Below are positions 1 through 7,303 of a DNA stretch of 64,000 nt, in pieces. The notes under the pieces are model-generated. The model did not search any database. It was not told the DNA's origin and worked only from the letters and a program-made list of their open reading frames with translations. This DNA is from Rhodospirillaceae bacterium (GTDB taxonomy: Bacteria > Pseudomonadota > Alphaproteobacteria > Rhodospirillales > UBA2165). A program made the position numbers and the translations under genes. The DNA is taken from positions 101,959-165,958 of the forward strand of contig JABIHH010000088.1 in NCBI GenBank assembly GCA_018649725.1, read 5' to 3'. Position 1 is the first letter of the stretch. Each line of letters opens with the position of its first letter.

Positions 1-280
1 TATCACCGATACCGCCGCCGATAATCGCATTACCCGCGCCAACTTGCTTGGCAACATCCACACCACCGCGTGCGGTCTGGAATTTAACGTTCAGGCCTTC
101 AGCCTTATAATAGCCTTTACCGAGCGCCATCATCCAAGGGGAGAAGGCTGGCAGAAAGCCAGGAGCCGGGAGAAGATAGGTAACATCTTCCGCCGCTGCC
201 TTTTGCGTAGGAGCCGCCATTATGCCCACGGCCAAAGCCGGGACAGCGAGTAATTTTAAAAGTGTATTTGGTTTAAACAT
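1..280 (-). CDS. ABC transporter substrate-binding protein (NMT1/SsuA-like), partial
   Basis: Only the first 93 residues lie in the window; the 3' end runs off the left edge. The start (ATG complement at 278-280) is preceded by a GGAGG ribosome site. The N-terminus is a signal peptide with an alanine-rich hydrophobic core (LLAVPALAVGIMAA). The mature part then reads as a periplasmic binding protein of the NMT1/THI5-SsuA fold: an early APGFLPAFSPWMMALGKGYY segment, then GLNVKFQTARGG. It follows a NitT/TauT-type ATPase gene on the same strand, so it most likely captures the substrate for that importer. The substrate cannot be told from this fragment. The permease is presumably further left. Confidence 0.8.
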   Translation of the reverse strand, partial: MFKPNTLLKLLAVPALAVGIMAAPTQKAAAEDVTYLLPAPGFLPAFSPWMMALGKGYYKAEGLNVKFQTARGGVDVAKQVGAGNAIIGGGIGD

Positions 281-324
281 GTCGTACCTCCGAGTTAAAA
301 TGAACAAATGTTTCCTGATTTAAG

Positions 325-1161
325 TTAAATTTCTACTGCTGATGCCATATCTCCGACATGTAGCAAATCCATGAGCCGGGCGACATATTCACCCACCTCT
401 TTTTGCAAGTCATGGCGGCGAGCCATTGGATTTTCCCTGAGTGGCAAATCGATGTCGATCTCTTCGACAATCGTTCCGGGGCGTTGGCTCATCACAAAAA
501 CGCGGTCAGACAAAGCGACTGATTCCGCGAGATCATGGGTAATAAATAAAGCTGTTTTTTGTTCCGAGGAGAGGGTTTCGGCTAAATCCTGCTGCAAGAT
601 CATTTTGGTCTGCGCGTCCAAAGCTGAGAACGGCTCATCCATCAACAACACGTGGGGGTCTGTCGCCAGGGTGCGGGCAAGTGCGGCGCGCTGGCGCATA
701 CCGCCTGACAATTGATGCGGATAATGCTCTTCAAAACCTGTGAGGCGGCACTTCTCCAAAAGCTCCGAAGAGCGGTTCCGTCGCTCACTTGCGGCGACCC
801 CTTGAATTTCCAAACCGAATTCAACGTTTTGGCGTATTGATCGCCAAGCCAGCAATAAATCTTTTTGCAGCATGAAGCCGACATGAGAGTTGGGCTTATC
901 GACTTTTTGCTGATCAACAAAGACTTCGCCGGCGCTCGGCTGGTATAGGCCCGACCCCATATTCAACAATGTCGACTTGCCGCACCCGCTGGGGCCGATC
1001 AGCGAGACCACTTCGCCGTCCCGTACTGACAGGTCAACTTCCTTAACAGCAATAATGAACTCATCGTAATCGCCGGTCGATTGTTTATTGGCAAATTGCT
1101 TGCCAACACCGCGATATTCGATGCGAAAATTGTCTGCTGCGTTATTTGGGGTTTCGAGCAT
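325..1161 (-). CDS. NitT/TauT-family ABC transporter ATP-binding protein
   Basis: A 278-residue cytoplasmic ATPase that powers uptake of nitrate, sulfonate, taurine or pyrimidine-precursor type substrates. All motifs are visible: Walker A GPSGCGKST (about residues 56-64), Q-loop MLQKDLLLAW, signature LSGGMRQRAALAR (about 152), Walker B VLLMDEPFSALD and the switch histidine in FITHD. The C-terminal RPGTIVEEIDIDLP tail is typical of the SsuB/TauB group. It lies 18 nt after the small gene at 1179-1526 and 44 nt before the binding-protein gene, so the three form one operon. No substrate specificity can be read from the ATPase. Confidence 0.92.
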   Translation of the reverse strand: MLETPNNAADNFRIEYRGVGKQFANKQSTGDYDEFIIAVKEVDLSVRDGEVVSLIGPSGCGKSTLLNMGSGLYQPSAGEVFVDQQKVDKPNSHVGFMLQKDLLLAWRSIRQNVEFGLEIQGVAASERRNRSSELLEKCRLTGFEEHYPHQLSGGMRQRAALARTLATDPHVLLMDEPFSALDAQTKMILQQDLAETLSSEQKTALFITHDLAESVALSDRVFVMSQRPGTIVEEIDIDLPLRENPMARRHDLQKEVGEYVARLMDLLHVGDMASAVEI

Positions 1162-1178
1162 TTAATTTCTAGCTTTCT

Positions 1179-1526
1179 TTAAGCGCCAAGACGCTTCATT
1201 TCAGCTTGAAAGCTCTCTTCCGTCCAAGCTTCACCATATGGGGCCTGCACACCCATATCATTCAGCTTGGCAACGACTTCCGGCAACTCATCGGCATCAG
1301 CCTCAAAGATTTCACTCAACGCCTCGCCCAATCTATCTTCATATTCCGTCGGCGGTGTGGCGCGCGTTTGATAGATAATGTTCTCTACCTCATCGGGCTT
1401 CTCAATCGTGCCTTTGCCGGCAACTTGATTTGGCTCAGTTCGGCTCCAGGGTTTAAGATGGGGGTTATAATCCAGTGTATCTGTCACAGCTCTCTCCGAT
1501 GTCGTCTTAAATCTTATTTGTTTCAT
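1179..1526 (-). CDS. small protein with recombinase-like helix-turn-helix C-terminus
   Basis: A 115-residue soluble protein, first gene of the ABC operon. The C-terminal half (ELPEVVAKLNDMGVQAPYG then WTEESFQAEMKRLGA) resembles the helix-turn-helix tail of serine recombinases (LNxxGxxxPxGxxWT). Proteins of this size and ending are known beside ABC importers and ring-hydroxylating enzymes; the assignment rests on recall of that family. The N-terminal half has no recognised motif. It is far too short to be a recombinase, so a regulatory or accessory role is more likely. Two AT-rich dyads overlap and precede its start codon, which would suit autoregulation. Confidence 0.6.
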   Translation of the reverse strand: MKQIRFKTTSERAVTDTLDYNPHLKPWSRTEPNQVAGKGTIEKPDEVENIIYQTRATPPTEYEDRLGEALSEIFEADADELPEVVAKLNDMGVQAPYGEAWTEESFQAEMKRLGA

Positions 1527-1554
1527 ATATAAAACATTGGTTTATTATATAAAC
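1520..1554. promoter_or_regulatory. two dyad operators at the start of the ABC operon
   Basis: GTTTATTATATAAAC at 1540-1554 is a perfect 6-bp-arm dyad. GTTTCATATATAAAAC at 1520-1535 is a second dyad with one mismatched pair, and it covers the start codon of the 1526 gene (complement ATG at 1524-1526). Their centres are about 20 bp apart, two helical turns. This looks like a repressor operator pair for the minus-strand operon. The protein that binds is unknown. Confidence 0.45.
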
Positions 1555-1717
1555 GCATCATACAGAGGGCCGTTATAGAGTCAACAGGCTATTGCGGAAA
1601 AAATCCTCCCTCCTGGAGGCTTTACTTCACGCCCCAGAACGCTAAGCTATTTAGATGAAAATACTCGTTCAACTTTTATTTTATACTCTGGCAAAAATAG
1701 ATAGATGGAACAAAATC

Positions 1718-2161
1718 ATGATCGCAGTAGGAGACCAGGCCCCCGCCTTTTCATTTACCAATCAAGACGGTGAGACCGTAACGCTGGATGATTTCGCCGG
1801 CAAATATGTCTTGATGTGGTGGTACCCCAAAGCCGATACCCCCGGCTGAACCATCGAAGGCAATGGGTTCCGTGATCGAATCCAAGACTTCCAAGACAAA
1901 AACTGCGTTATCCTCGGTGTCAGCTTCGACAGCAATGCCGATAACAAAGCCTTTAAGGACAAATTCGATTTTCCTTATGATTTGCTAACCGATGATGATC
2001 GAGTTGCCTCCACTGCCTATGGCGTGGTGACGTCTGAAAAGGGCAATGCGAGCCGAGTCTCTGTATTGATCGCGCCTGATGGTACGGTTGTCAGAGCTTA
2101 TGACACGGTGACCCCTGCCGAGCATCCAGATCAGGTTCTTGAAGATCTCGGGAACTTTTAG
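1718..2161 (+). CDS. selenocysteine-containing peroxiredoxin (BCP/AhpC-TSA family)
   Basis: A 147-residue thiol/selenol peroxidase that should reduce hydrogen peroxide and organic hydroperoxides. The frame starts MIAVGDQAPAFSF (ATG 1718) and meets TGA at 1847-1849 exactly where the peroxidatic residue belongs: WWYPKADTPG, then TGA, then TIEGNGFRD. The family motif is TPGCT, so codon 44 is read as Sec. The frame continues with normal peroxiredoxin sequence (VILGVSFDSNADNKAFKDKF, then FPYDLLTDDD) to TAG at 2159-2161. A possible resolving cysteine is C63. An upstream in-frame ATG at 1655 would add an atypical 21-residue leader, so I prefer 1718. The alternative is a fresh nonsense mutation, but the placement and the downstream hairpin argue against it. 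The selABCD genes are not in the window. Confidence 0.9.
1864..1884 (+). promoter_or_regulatory. candidate bacterial SECIS hairpin
   Basis: Bases 1864-1870 (TGGGTTC) pair with 1878-1884 (GAATCCA): seven pairs, one of them G-U, closing the 7-nt loop CGTGATC. The loop begins 21 nt after the TGA codon and contains a GU. Known bacterial SECIS elements place a small GU-containing apical loop about 16-37 nt after UGA, so the geometry fits SelB recruitment. It was found by eye; no folding program was run. Confidence 0.6.
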
Positions 2162-2218
2162 AGAAGCGCTATTGTGATGCATGGCCGGTGTTAGGGTTGA
2201 CGCCCGTACCTACTCCGT

Positions 2219-2300
2219 CATCCTGGACTTGATCCAGGATCCAGGGGAACGGGCACAGAATTTGTTGAAACAGACTGGATCCTGGATCAAGTCCAGGATG
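2219..2300. repeat. 26-bp perfect inverted repeat (REP-like palindrome)
   Basis: The left arm (2219-2244) and right arm (2275-2300) are exact reverse complements over 26 nt, separated by a 30-nt loop. Each arm itself contains TGGACTTGATCCAG followed by GATCCAG, so smaller hairpins can also form. It lies between the peroxiredoxin and the glutathione transferase genes. The core TCCTGGACTTGATCCAGGA is of the type dispersed in many alphaproteobacterial genomes. It may act as a 3' stabiliser or terminator. Confidence 0.85.
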
Positions 2301-2337
2301 GCAACTTATTTTTAGTCTAATACCGAGGGAAGAAAGA

Positions 2338-3075
2338 ATGTCTTACGAATTTTACTACTGGCCGATGATCCAAGGTCGCGGCGAGGTTGTGCGTTTGGCT
2401 CTCGAAGAAGCTGGCACTGACTATGTCGATGTCGCGAGAGAGCCTGGCGAAGGCGACGATAACCGGGCCGCTATTCTTAAGATATTGCAAGACACCACAA
2501 ATGAGCACCCGCCCTTCGCGCCGCCTTTTCTAGTCGACACCGACAACAATAATCTGATGATCGCGCAAGCCGCCAACATCTTGCTTTATCTCGCCCCTCG
2601 CATCGGCATGATTTCCGACAGTGAGGCCGATCAAATCTTCGCCCATCAAATTCAGCTCACCGTGACGGATTTGTTGATGGAGGTGCACGACACCCACCAC
2701 GCTGTCGCCAGCGCACTTTATTATGAAGATCAGAAAGAGGAATCTAAAAAGCGCTCAGAGAACTTCATTGAGCTCCGTATCCCCAAACATTTGGCCTATT
2801 TCGAAACCATCCTCGCCAACAACCCGAGCAAGAGCGGCTGGTTAATTGGCGATAGCCTCACCTACCCCGACCTGTCGATATTCCAAATGGTGGAAGGTCT
2901 CAGCTACGCCTTCCCCAAGGCCTTTGACAAAGTTTCAGGCACTTACCAACATGTTATGGCGCTCCGTGATGCGGTCGCGGCGAGACCGAACACTGCCGCC
3001 TATCTCGCGTCAGATCGCCGCATCGAGTTCAACACCATGGGCGTCTTTAGGTATTATCCTGAATTGGACAGCTAA
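2338..3075 (+). CDS. glutathione S-transferase family protein
   Basis: A 245-residue cytoplasmic protein. The thioredoxin-like N-terminal domain (residues 1-95) opens YEFYYWPMIQGRGEVVRLAL, where Tyr residues and QGRGE form the expected glutathione-binding edge. The segment ending FAPPFLVDTD carries the cis-proline region. The all-helical C-terminal domain includes GWLIGDSLTYPDLSIFQMVE, the GST N-capping and hydrophobic staple region. GSTs next to flavin monooxygenases often handle ring-cleavage products or electrophiles; that role here is inference. The start has an AGGGAAGAAAG ribosome site. It lies 1 nt before the monooxygenase gene, so they are probably cotranscribed. Confidence 0.9.
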   Translation: MSYEFYYWPMIQGRGEVVRLALEEAGTDYVDVAREPGEGDDNRAAILKILQDTTNEHPPFAPPFLVDTDNNNLMIAQAANILLYLAPRIGMISDSEADQIFAHQIQLTVTDLLMEVHDTHHAVASALYYEDQKEESKKRSENFIELRIPKHLAYFETILANNPSKSGWLIGDSLTYPDLSIFQMVEGLSYAFPKAFDKVSGTYQHVMALRDAVAARPNTAAYLASDRRIEFNTMGVFRYYPELDS

Positions 3076-3076
3076 C

Positions 3077-4660
3077 ATGAAGTCAAACTACGAAGTTCTC
3101 ATCGTCGGCGGCGGGCCGGTTGGTATGGGGCTGGCTATAGAGTTGGGTTTACGGGGTATTTCGGTTGGTCTCGTCGAGCGCCGCACCGAAGCGCACCGGA
3201 TTCCTAAGGGCCAAAATCTGATGCAGCGCACCGTCGATCACTTTTATTGCTGGGGCATTGCTGATGAATTGCGCGCCGCCAAGGTGATGCCGGATGACTA
3301 TCCGATTGGCGGAGTGACGACCTACGGCAATCTGATGAGTGAGTATTGGTATAAACCGCCGCAGCGCGAAGCCGTGCAGGATTTCTTTTTTCAGCCCAAT
3401 GACCGTTTGCCGCAATATTGCATGGAAGATGTGCTGCGCGAAAAAATGGCGACACTGGAAAATGTCGATGCGTTGTACGGCTGGCATGCTGACCGGGTCG
3501 AGCAAGATAGCGACAGCGTTCGGGTTACCCTGTTGGATGAGGGCGACATCGAAGAGCAAATTATTGAAGCTGACTATGTTGTTGGCTGTGATGGCGCCCA
3601 TTCGACTGTCCGCGATCAGATCGACGTTGAGCGTAAAGGCTCAGACTTTGATCAAAAAATGGTATTGGCGGTCTTTCGCTCCAAGGAACTTCACGAAGGT
3701 CTCAAGCGCTTTCCCGAGGTCACAACCTACCGCGCCATGAAGCCTGAGCACAAAGGCTATTGGCAATTCTTTGGCCGCATCGATGTTGGCGAAGGCTGGT
3801 TCTTTCATGCGCCAGTGCCGCTCGACGCGACGGCAGACAACATGGACTTCAAAGCTTTAATCCAGGAAGCCGCCGGTTTTGAGTTTGAACTTGAGTTCGA
3901 TCATGTCGGCTTTTGGGATCTTAAGGTTGCGGTTGCGGAAACCTATCAAATGGGCCGCGTCTTTATCGCTGGCGATGCCGCCCACAGCCATCCGCCTTAT
4001 GGCGGCTACGGCGTTAATAATGGGCTCGAAGATGCCCGCAATCTCGGCTGGAAGTTGGCTGCCAAGCTGCAGGGCTGGGGCAGCGACGCCTTGCTTAACT
4101 CTTACAGTCAGGAGCGCCATCCGATTTTTGTTGAGACCGGCGAGGACTTCATTGCCGGGCGCATCGATAGCGAAGGCAAGTTCTTTGACACCTATAGCCC
4201 GGATAAAGACCTAGACGAATTCATCGAGGCTTGGGAAAAGAAGAAACAAGGCTCTGCCCGTTATGCTGTGGCTTACGAGCCAAACTATGAAGGATCCGAT
4301 GTGATTGATGGACCTGAGGGCGGCGTCTGTACGGCCCATGGCGAGCATATGTTTAAGGCCCGCGCCGGTCACCATCTGGCGCCCTTCCCTCTTTCCAGCG
4401 GTAAAAATATTTTCGAAGAGCTCGGCAATGACTTCACCCTCCTCGCTTTGGATAGCGATCCGGGCGTGGTCGAAAGTTTTCAAAAAGCCGCCGCCGACAC
4501 CGCCATTCCGCTTGAGACAATCAAAGATGGCCGTTCCGGTGGGCGCGAGCAGTATGAGGCGCGCTATATTCTGGTTCGCCCCGATCACTATATTGTCTGG
4601 TGCGGCGACAACCCACCCGCTGATATCAATGCCCTTCTCAGTAAAGCCGTAGGCGGCTAG
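3077..4660 (+). CDS. class A FAD-dependent aromatic monooxygenase (PheA/TfdB/MhpA type)
   Basis: A 527-residue enzyme that should hydroxylate a phenolic ring with NAD(P)H and O2. The N-terminal dinucleotide fold reads VLIVGGGPVGMGLAIELGLRG, ending in VERR. The DG motif is VVGCDGAHSTVRDQ (about residues 168-182), and the FAD ribityl GD motif is VFIAGDAAHSHPPYGGYGVN (about 295-314), followed by GLEDARNLGWKLA. The C-terminal thioredoxin-like extension of this family is present. The start at 3077 is chosen because the Rossmann strand begins five residues later; an open frame extends further upstream but lies inside the transferase gene. The substrate is unknown. The neighbouring GST and SMP-30 genes fit an aromatic or lactone route. 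Confidence 0.9.
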   Translation: MKSNYEVLIVGGGPVGMGLAIELGLRGISVGLVERRTEAHRIPKGQNLMQRTVDHFYCWGIADELRAAKVMPDDYPIGGVTTYGNLMSEYWYKPPQREAVQDFFFQPNDRLPQYCMEDVLREKMATLENVDALYGWHADRVEQDSDSVRVTLLDEGDIEEQIIEADYVVGCDGAHSTVRDQIDVERKGSDFDQKMVLAVFRSKELHEGLKRFPEVTTYRAMKPEHKGYWQFFGRIDVGEGWFFHAPVPLDATADNMDFKALIQEAAGFEFELEFDHVGFWDLKVAVAETYQMGRVFIAGDAAHSHPPYGGYGVNNGLEDARNLGWKLAAKLQGWGSDALLNSYSQERHPIFVETGEDFIAGRIDSEGKFFDTYSPDKDLDEFIEAWEKKKQGSARYAVAYEPNYEGSDVIDGPEGGVCTAHGEHMFKARAGHHLAPFPLSSGKNIFEELGNDFTLLALDSDPGVVESFQKAAADTAIPLETIKDGRSGGREQYEARYILVRPDHYIVWCGDNPPADINALLSKAVGG

Positions 4661-4672
4661 GCCAGGATACCC

Positions 4673-5563
4673 ATGCACATCATTGATAAATCAAGAGTCG
4701 ACTGCGTTCTCTCGGAAACGGCCCAACTCGGCGAGTGTCCCGTTTGGCACGCTGAGGAAAGCTGCCTCTACTGGACCGATATCGACGGCAAGACCTTCAA
4801 CAAATTCGATCCAAGTTCCGGGCAAAATACTGCGATAGAGGTTGCCGAAAGATTTGGCTCTTTTGCGCTGAGAGAAAAAGGCGGCTTTGTGGTCGCCACT
4901 GAAAACGGCTTTAAGCTGTTTGATGCCAAGAGCAACAGCCTGACCGCGATCGACGATCCCGAAGGCAACAAGCCCAACAACCGCTTCAACGATGGACGCT
5001 GTGATCGGGCCGGGCGTTTTTGGGCGGGCACGATGGTGGAAAAAGGCGAGCAAGTGCCAGATGGCGGGCTCTATCGATTGGGTGCTGATCAAAGCTGCCA
5101 CAAAATGGTGGAAGATATTATCCTCGCCAACAGCCTCGCTTGGAGCCCGGATAACAACACGATGTATTTTTCCGATACCCGCGCCCCTATGGTCTGGGCC
5201 TATGACTTTGATCTAGCCAGCGGCGACATTTCCAATCAGCGCAACTTCATCGAGTTTGGCGAAGGTGATGGCGTACCGGATGGCGCGGCCGTCGACAGTG
5301 AGGGCTGTTTCTGGTTGGCTCAGCCGCGAGCTTGGCGGATCTGCCGCTATACGCCAACCGGCGAGCTCGACACACTCATCCACTTGCCGGTCTCAAAGCC
5401 AACCATGTGCGCTTTTGGTGGACCGGATCTCAAGACACTTTATATAACGTCGATTTCCACCGGCCTCACCGCCGAAGAGCTGGCTCCGCAACCCCTGGCC
5501 GGCGGCCTCTTCGCCATAGAGCTGGATACCCAAGGACTAGCCGAGCCAAAATACGCAGGCTAA
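4673..5563 (+). CDS. SMP-30/gluconolactonase-family lactonase
   Basis: A 296-residue six-bladed beta-propeller hydrolase that opens sugar or other lactones using a divalent metal. Family landmarks in order: LGECPVWHAEESCLYWTDI with the metal-binding Glu, PNNRFNDGRCDRAGRFWAGTM, NSLAWSPDNNTMYFSDT with the metal-binding Asn, and PDGAAVDSEGCFWLAQ with the Asp. It starts 12 nt after the monooxygenase stop, consistent with the same operon. Substrates of this family vary widely (aldonolactones, lactones of ring cleavage), so only hydrolysis of a lactone is proposed. Confidence 0.88.
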   Translation: MHIIDKSRVDCVLSETAQLGECPVWHAEESCLYWTDIDGKTFNKFDPSSGQNTAIEVAERFGSFALREKGGFVVATENGFKLFDAKSNSLTAIDDPEGNKPNNRFNDGRCDRAGRFWAGTMVEKGEQVPDGGLYRLGADQSCHKMVEDIILANSLAWSPDNNTMYFSDTRAPMVWAYDFDLASGDISNQRNFIEFGEGDGVPDGAAVDSEGCFWLAQPRAWRICRYTPTGELDTLIHLPVSKPTMCAFGGPDLKTLYITSISTGLTAEELAPQPLAGGLFAIELDTQGLAEPKYAG

Positions 5564-5624
5564 AGTGTTCTAGTGATTGACGTTTAAACCAAGACTTACT
5601 AGTATAACCACAATACGAAATAGC

Positions 5625-5643
5625 TGTACCGTATAGTGGTACA
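5625..5643. promoter_or_regulatory. TGTACC/GGTACA dyad upstream of a Liv operon
   Basis: TGTACC (5625-5630) and GGTACA (5638-5643) are perfect inverted 6-mers separated by 7 nt. The site lies about 60 nt before the start of the plus-strand transporter operon, followed by an AT-rich CAATATAAA stretch that could be a -10 region. It is a plausible GntR- or LacI-type operator. No regulator gene is adjacent, so the call is tentative. Confidence 0.35.
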
Positions 5644-5700
5644 ATATAAAAACAGGGTTTCATGCCATAAGATTTATGATGGGGGCGGGTTCATTATCTA

Positions 5701-6426
5701 ATGACCAGTTTGCTGACAGTTGAGAATTTATCGAAAAGCTTTGGCTCACTTCAAGTGATCGAAGGCTTCGATATGCATTTGGAAGACGGCGAAGCGCTCG
5801 GTATTATTGGCCCCAATGGCGCGGGTAAAAGCACGCTGTTTAATCTCATCACCGGCAGCCTTACCTCAGATACCGGCACCATCACCTTTGACGGTCAAGA
5901 CATGACCGGCCTGCCGGCCTATGCCAGATGCCGGGCGGGCATTGGCCGCTCCTATCAAATCCCGCACCCCTTTGGCGGCATGACGGTTTTTGAAAACCTG
6001 CTGGTCGGTGCAGCCTTTGGCGGCGGTGAGCACGAAGCAGAAAGCTATGAGCATTGCGCTGAAATTCTGGAGCGCACCGGGCTGATTGGAAAAGCCAACA
6101 CCTTGGCGGGCTCGCTCACCCTGCTTGAGCGTAAACGTCTGGAGATGGCCCGCGCTCTAGCTACCAAGCCACGCGCCTTACTATTGGATGAAATTGCCGG
6201 TGGCCTGACCGAACATGAAGTGAAAGAGTTGATCGAAACCATCAATGCTATTCATGCTCAAGGCACCTCGATCATCTGGATTGAACATATTGTTCACGCG
6301 CTGCTCTCCGTCGTTGACCGTTTGGTGGTCATTAATTTCGGCCAAAAGCTCGATGACGGCGACCCAAACACCGTGATCAACTCGCCGGAAGTCCAGAAAG
6401 TCTATATGGGGATCAGCATCGAATGA
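5701..6426 (+). CDS. branched-chain-type ABC transporter ATPase (LivG family), system 1
   Basis: A 241-residue ATPase with Walker A GPNGAGKST (about residues 37-45), GRSYQIPHPFGGMTVFENLL after the Q-loop, Walker B ALLLDEIAGGL and a switch histidine in WIEHIV. The signature is SLTLLERKRLEMARAL rather than LSGGQ, as is usual for LivG. The LivG/UrtD insertion around FGGMTVFENL is present. Its stop overlaps the next start as ATGA, the classic coupling of the two HAAT ATPases. The system imports amino acids, urea, or aromatic or dicarboxylic acids; the substrate is not determinable here. Confidence 0.92.
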   Translation: MTSLLTVENLSKSFGSLQVIEGFDMHLEDGEALGIIGPNGAGKSTLFNLITGSLTSDTGTITFDGQDMTGLPAYARCRAGIGRSYQIPHPFGGMTVFENLLVGAAFGGGEHEAESYEHCAEILERTGLIGKANTLAGSLTLLERKRLEMARALATKPRALLLDEIAGGLTEHEVKELIETINAIHAQGTSIIWIEHIVHALLSVVDRLVVINFGQKLDDGDPNTVINSPEVQKVYMGISIE

Positions 6427-7121
6427 GCTTCTTAGAGATTGAAAACCTGACCGCCTTTTACGGTGACTTCCAAGCCTTGTTCGGTATCAACATGTCGATT
6501 GAGAAAGGTGAAACCGTTGCGGCGATCGGTGCCAATGGCGCCGGCAAATCGACCTTCCTGCGCTCCATCACCGGGTTGGTTCAATCTAGCGCGAACAAGT
6601 TCCTCTATGACGGAGAAACCCTCACCGGCAAAGCCGCCGCAGATATTGTCGGCCTCGGCATTGCGATGGTGCCCGAAGGCAGACGGCTTTTCCCAAGCCT
6701 CAGCGTCGAAGAGAATTTAATCGTCGGCAGCTATAGTCAGCGGCCGGGCAATTGGACCTTGGAGCGCGTCTATAAAATGTTCCCGAAACTCGAGCAGCGC
6801 CGCGACGTACCGGGCACCGCTTTGAGCGGCGGTGAACAACAAATGGTCGCGATCGGCCGCGCGCTTATGTCTAACCCTGATATTTTATTGTGTGATGAGC
6901 TTTCTTTGGGCCTGGCCCCGATCATCATCAAAGATATTTACGATGCAATTCCAGAAATTAAAGCCGAAGGTATTTCACTGTTGATTGTTGAGCAAGATAT
7001 CAATCAGGCTTTGGCAATTGCGGATCGGGTCTACTGCTTTCAAGAGGGCCGTATCAGCCTCGACGGCAAGCCGGGCGACCTAACCAAAGACCAAATCGCC
7101 GCCGCGTATTTCGGCAGGTAG
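6423..7121 (+). CDS. branched-chain-type ABC transporter ATPase (LivF family), system 1
   Basis: A 232-residue second ATPase of the same importer. It opens LEIENLTAFYGDFQALFGIN, then Walker A GANGAGKST, GIAMVPEGRRLFPSLSVEENL (the LivF hallmark), signature LSGGEQQMVAIGRAL, Walker B ILLCDELSLGLAP and IVEQDINQAL, where the usual EQN is EQD. It overlaps the upstream gene by 4 nt. The downstream permease genes are separated by a G-rich inverted repeat of about 100 bp, which may shift transcript stability between ATPase and permease genes. Confidence 0.92.
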   Translation: MSFLEIENLTAFYGDFQALFGINMSIEKGETVAAIGANGAGKSTFLRSITGLVQSSANKFLYDGETLTGKAAADIVGLGIAMVPEGRRLFPSLSVEENLIVGSYSQRPGNWTLERVYKMFPKLEQRRDVPGTALSGGEQQMVAIGRALMSNPDILLCDELSLGLAPIIIKDIYDAIPEIKAEGISLLIVEQDINQALAIADRVYCFQEGRISLDGKPGDLTKDQIAAAYFGR

Positions 7122-7164
7122 AGAATGAATTTGATGACTATTGATTTGCGACAGCACAAAAACA

Positions 7165-7268
7165 CCCCCCACCCCAACCCTCCCCCTCAAGGAGGGAGGG
7201 AGCTATTGTTGCAAGGTAATAGTTCTTCTTCCCCCTCCCCTCTTGGGGGGGAGGGTTGGGGTGGGGGG
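7165..7268. repeat. C/G-rich long inverted repeat inside a transporter operon
   Basis: The left arm 7165-7190 (C-rich, ending CCCCCTCAA) is the reverse complement of the right arm 7243-7268 (starting TTGGGGGGGAGGG) with one mismatch in 26 nt. A shorter hairpin (CCCTCC...GGAGGG) is nested in the left arm. Repeats built on CCCTCCCCC and GGGGGAGGGTTGGGGTGG are scattered in many bacterial genomes. This one sits between the LivF and LivH genes. The intervening spacer codes for nothing recognisable. Confidence 0.88.
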
Positions 7269-7303
7269 TCCCAACAAATGACAATTGGCGAGGTAACCCG
7301 CCG

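Noticed and set aside
1179..1526. Site-specific recombinase
   Set aside because: Only the small helix-turn-helix tail resembles recombinases; there is no catalytic domain and no att-like site nearby.
1655..1849. Peroxiredoxin as a pseudogene truncated by TGA
   Set aside because: The TGA is exactly at the peroxidatic Cys codon, the frame stays intact and conserved to a proper stop, and a SECIS-like hairpin follows.
1848..1870. Alternative hairpin GAACC/GGTTC starting at the TGA as the SECIS
   Set aside because: Its loop would begin only 3 nt after TGA, too close for a bacterial SECIS; the 1864-1884 hairpin fits better.
3149..3601. Long minus-strand frame inside the flavin monooxygenase
   Set aside because: Complete overlap with a motif-rich plus-strand gene and no recognisable protein sequence.
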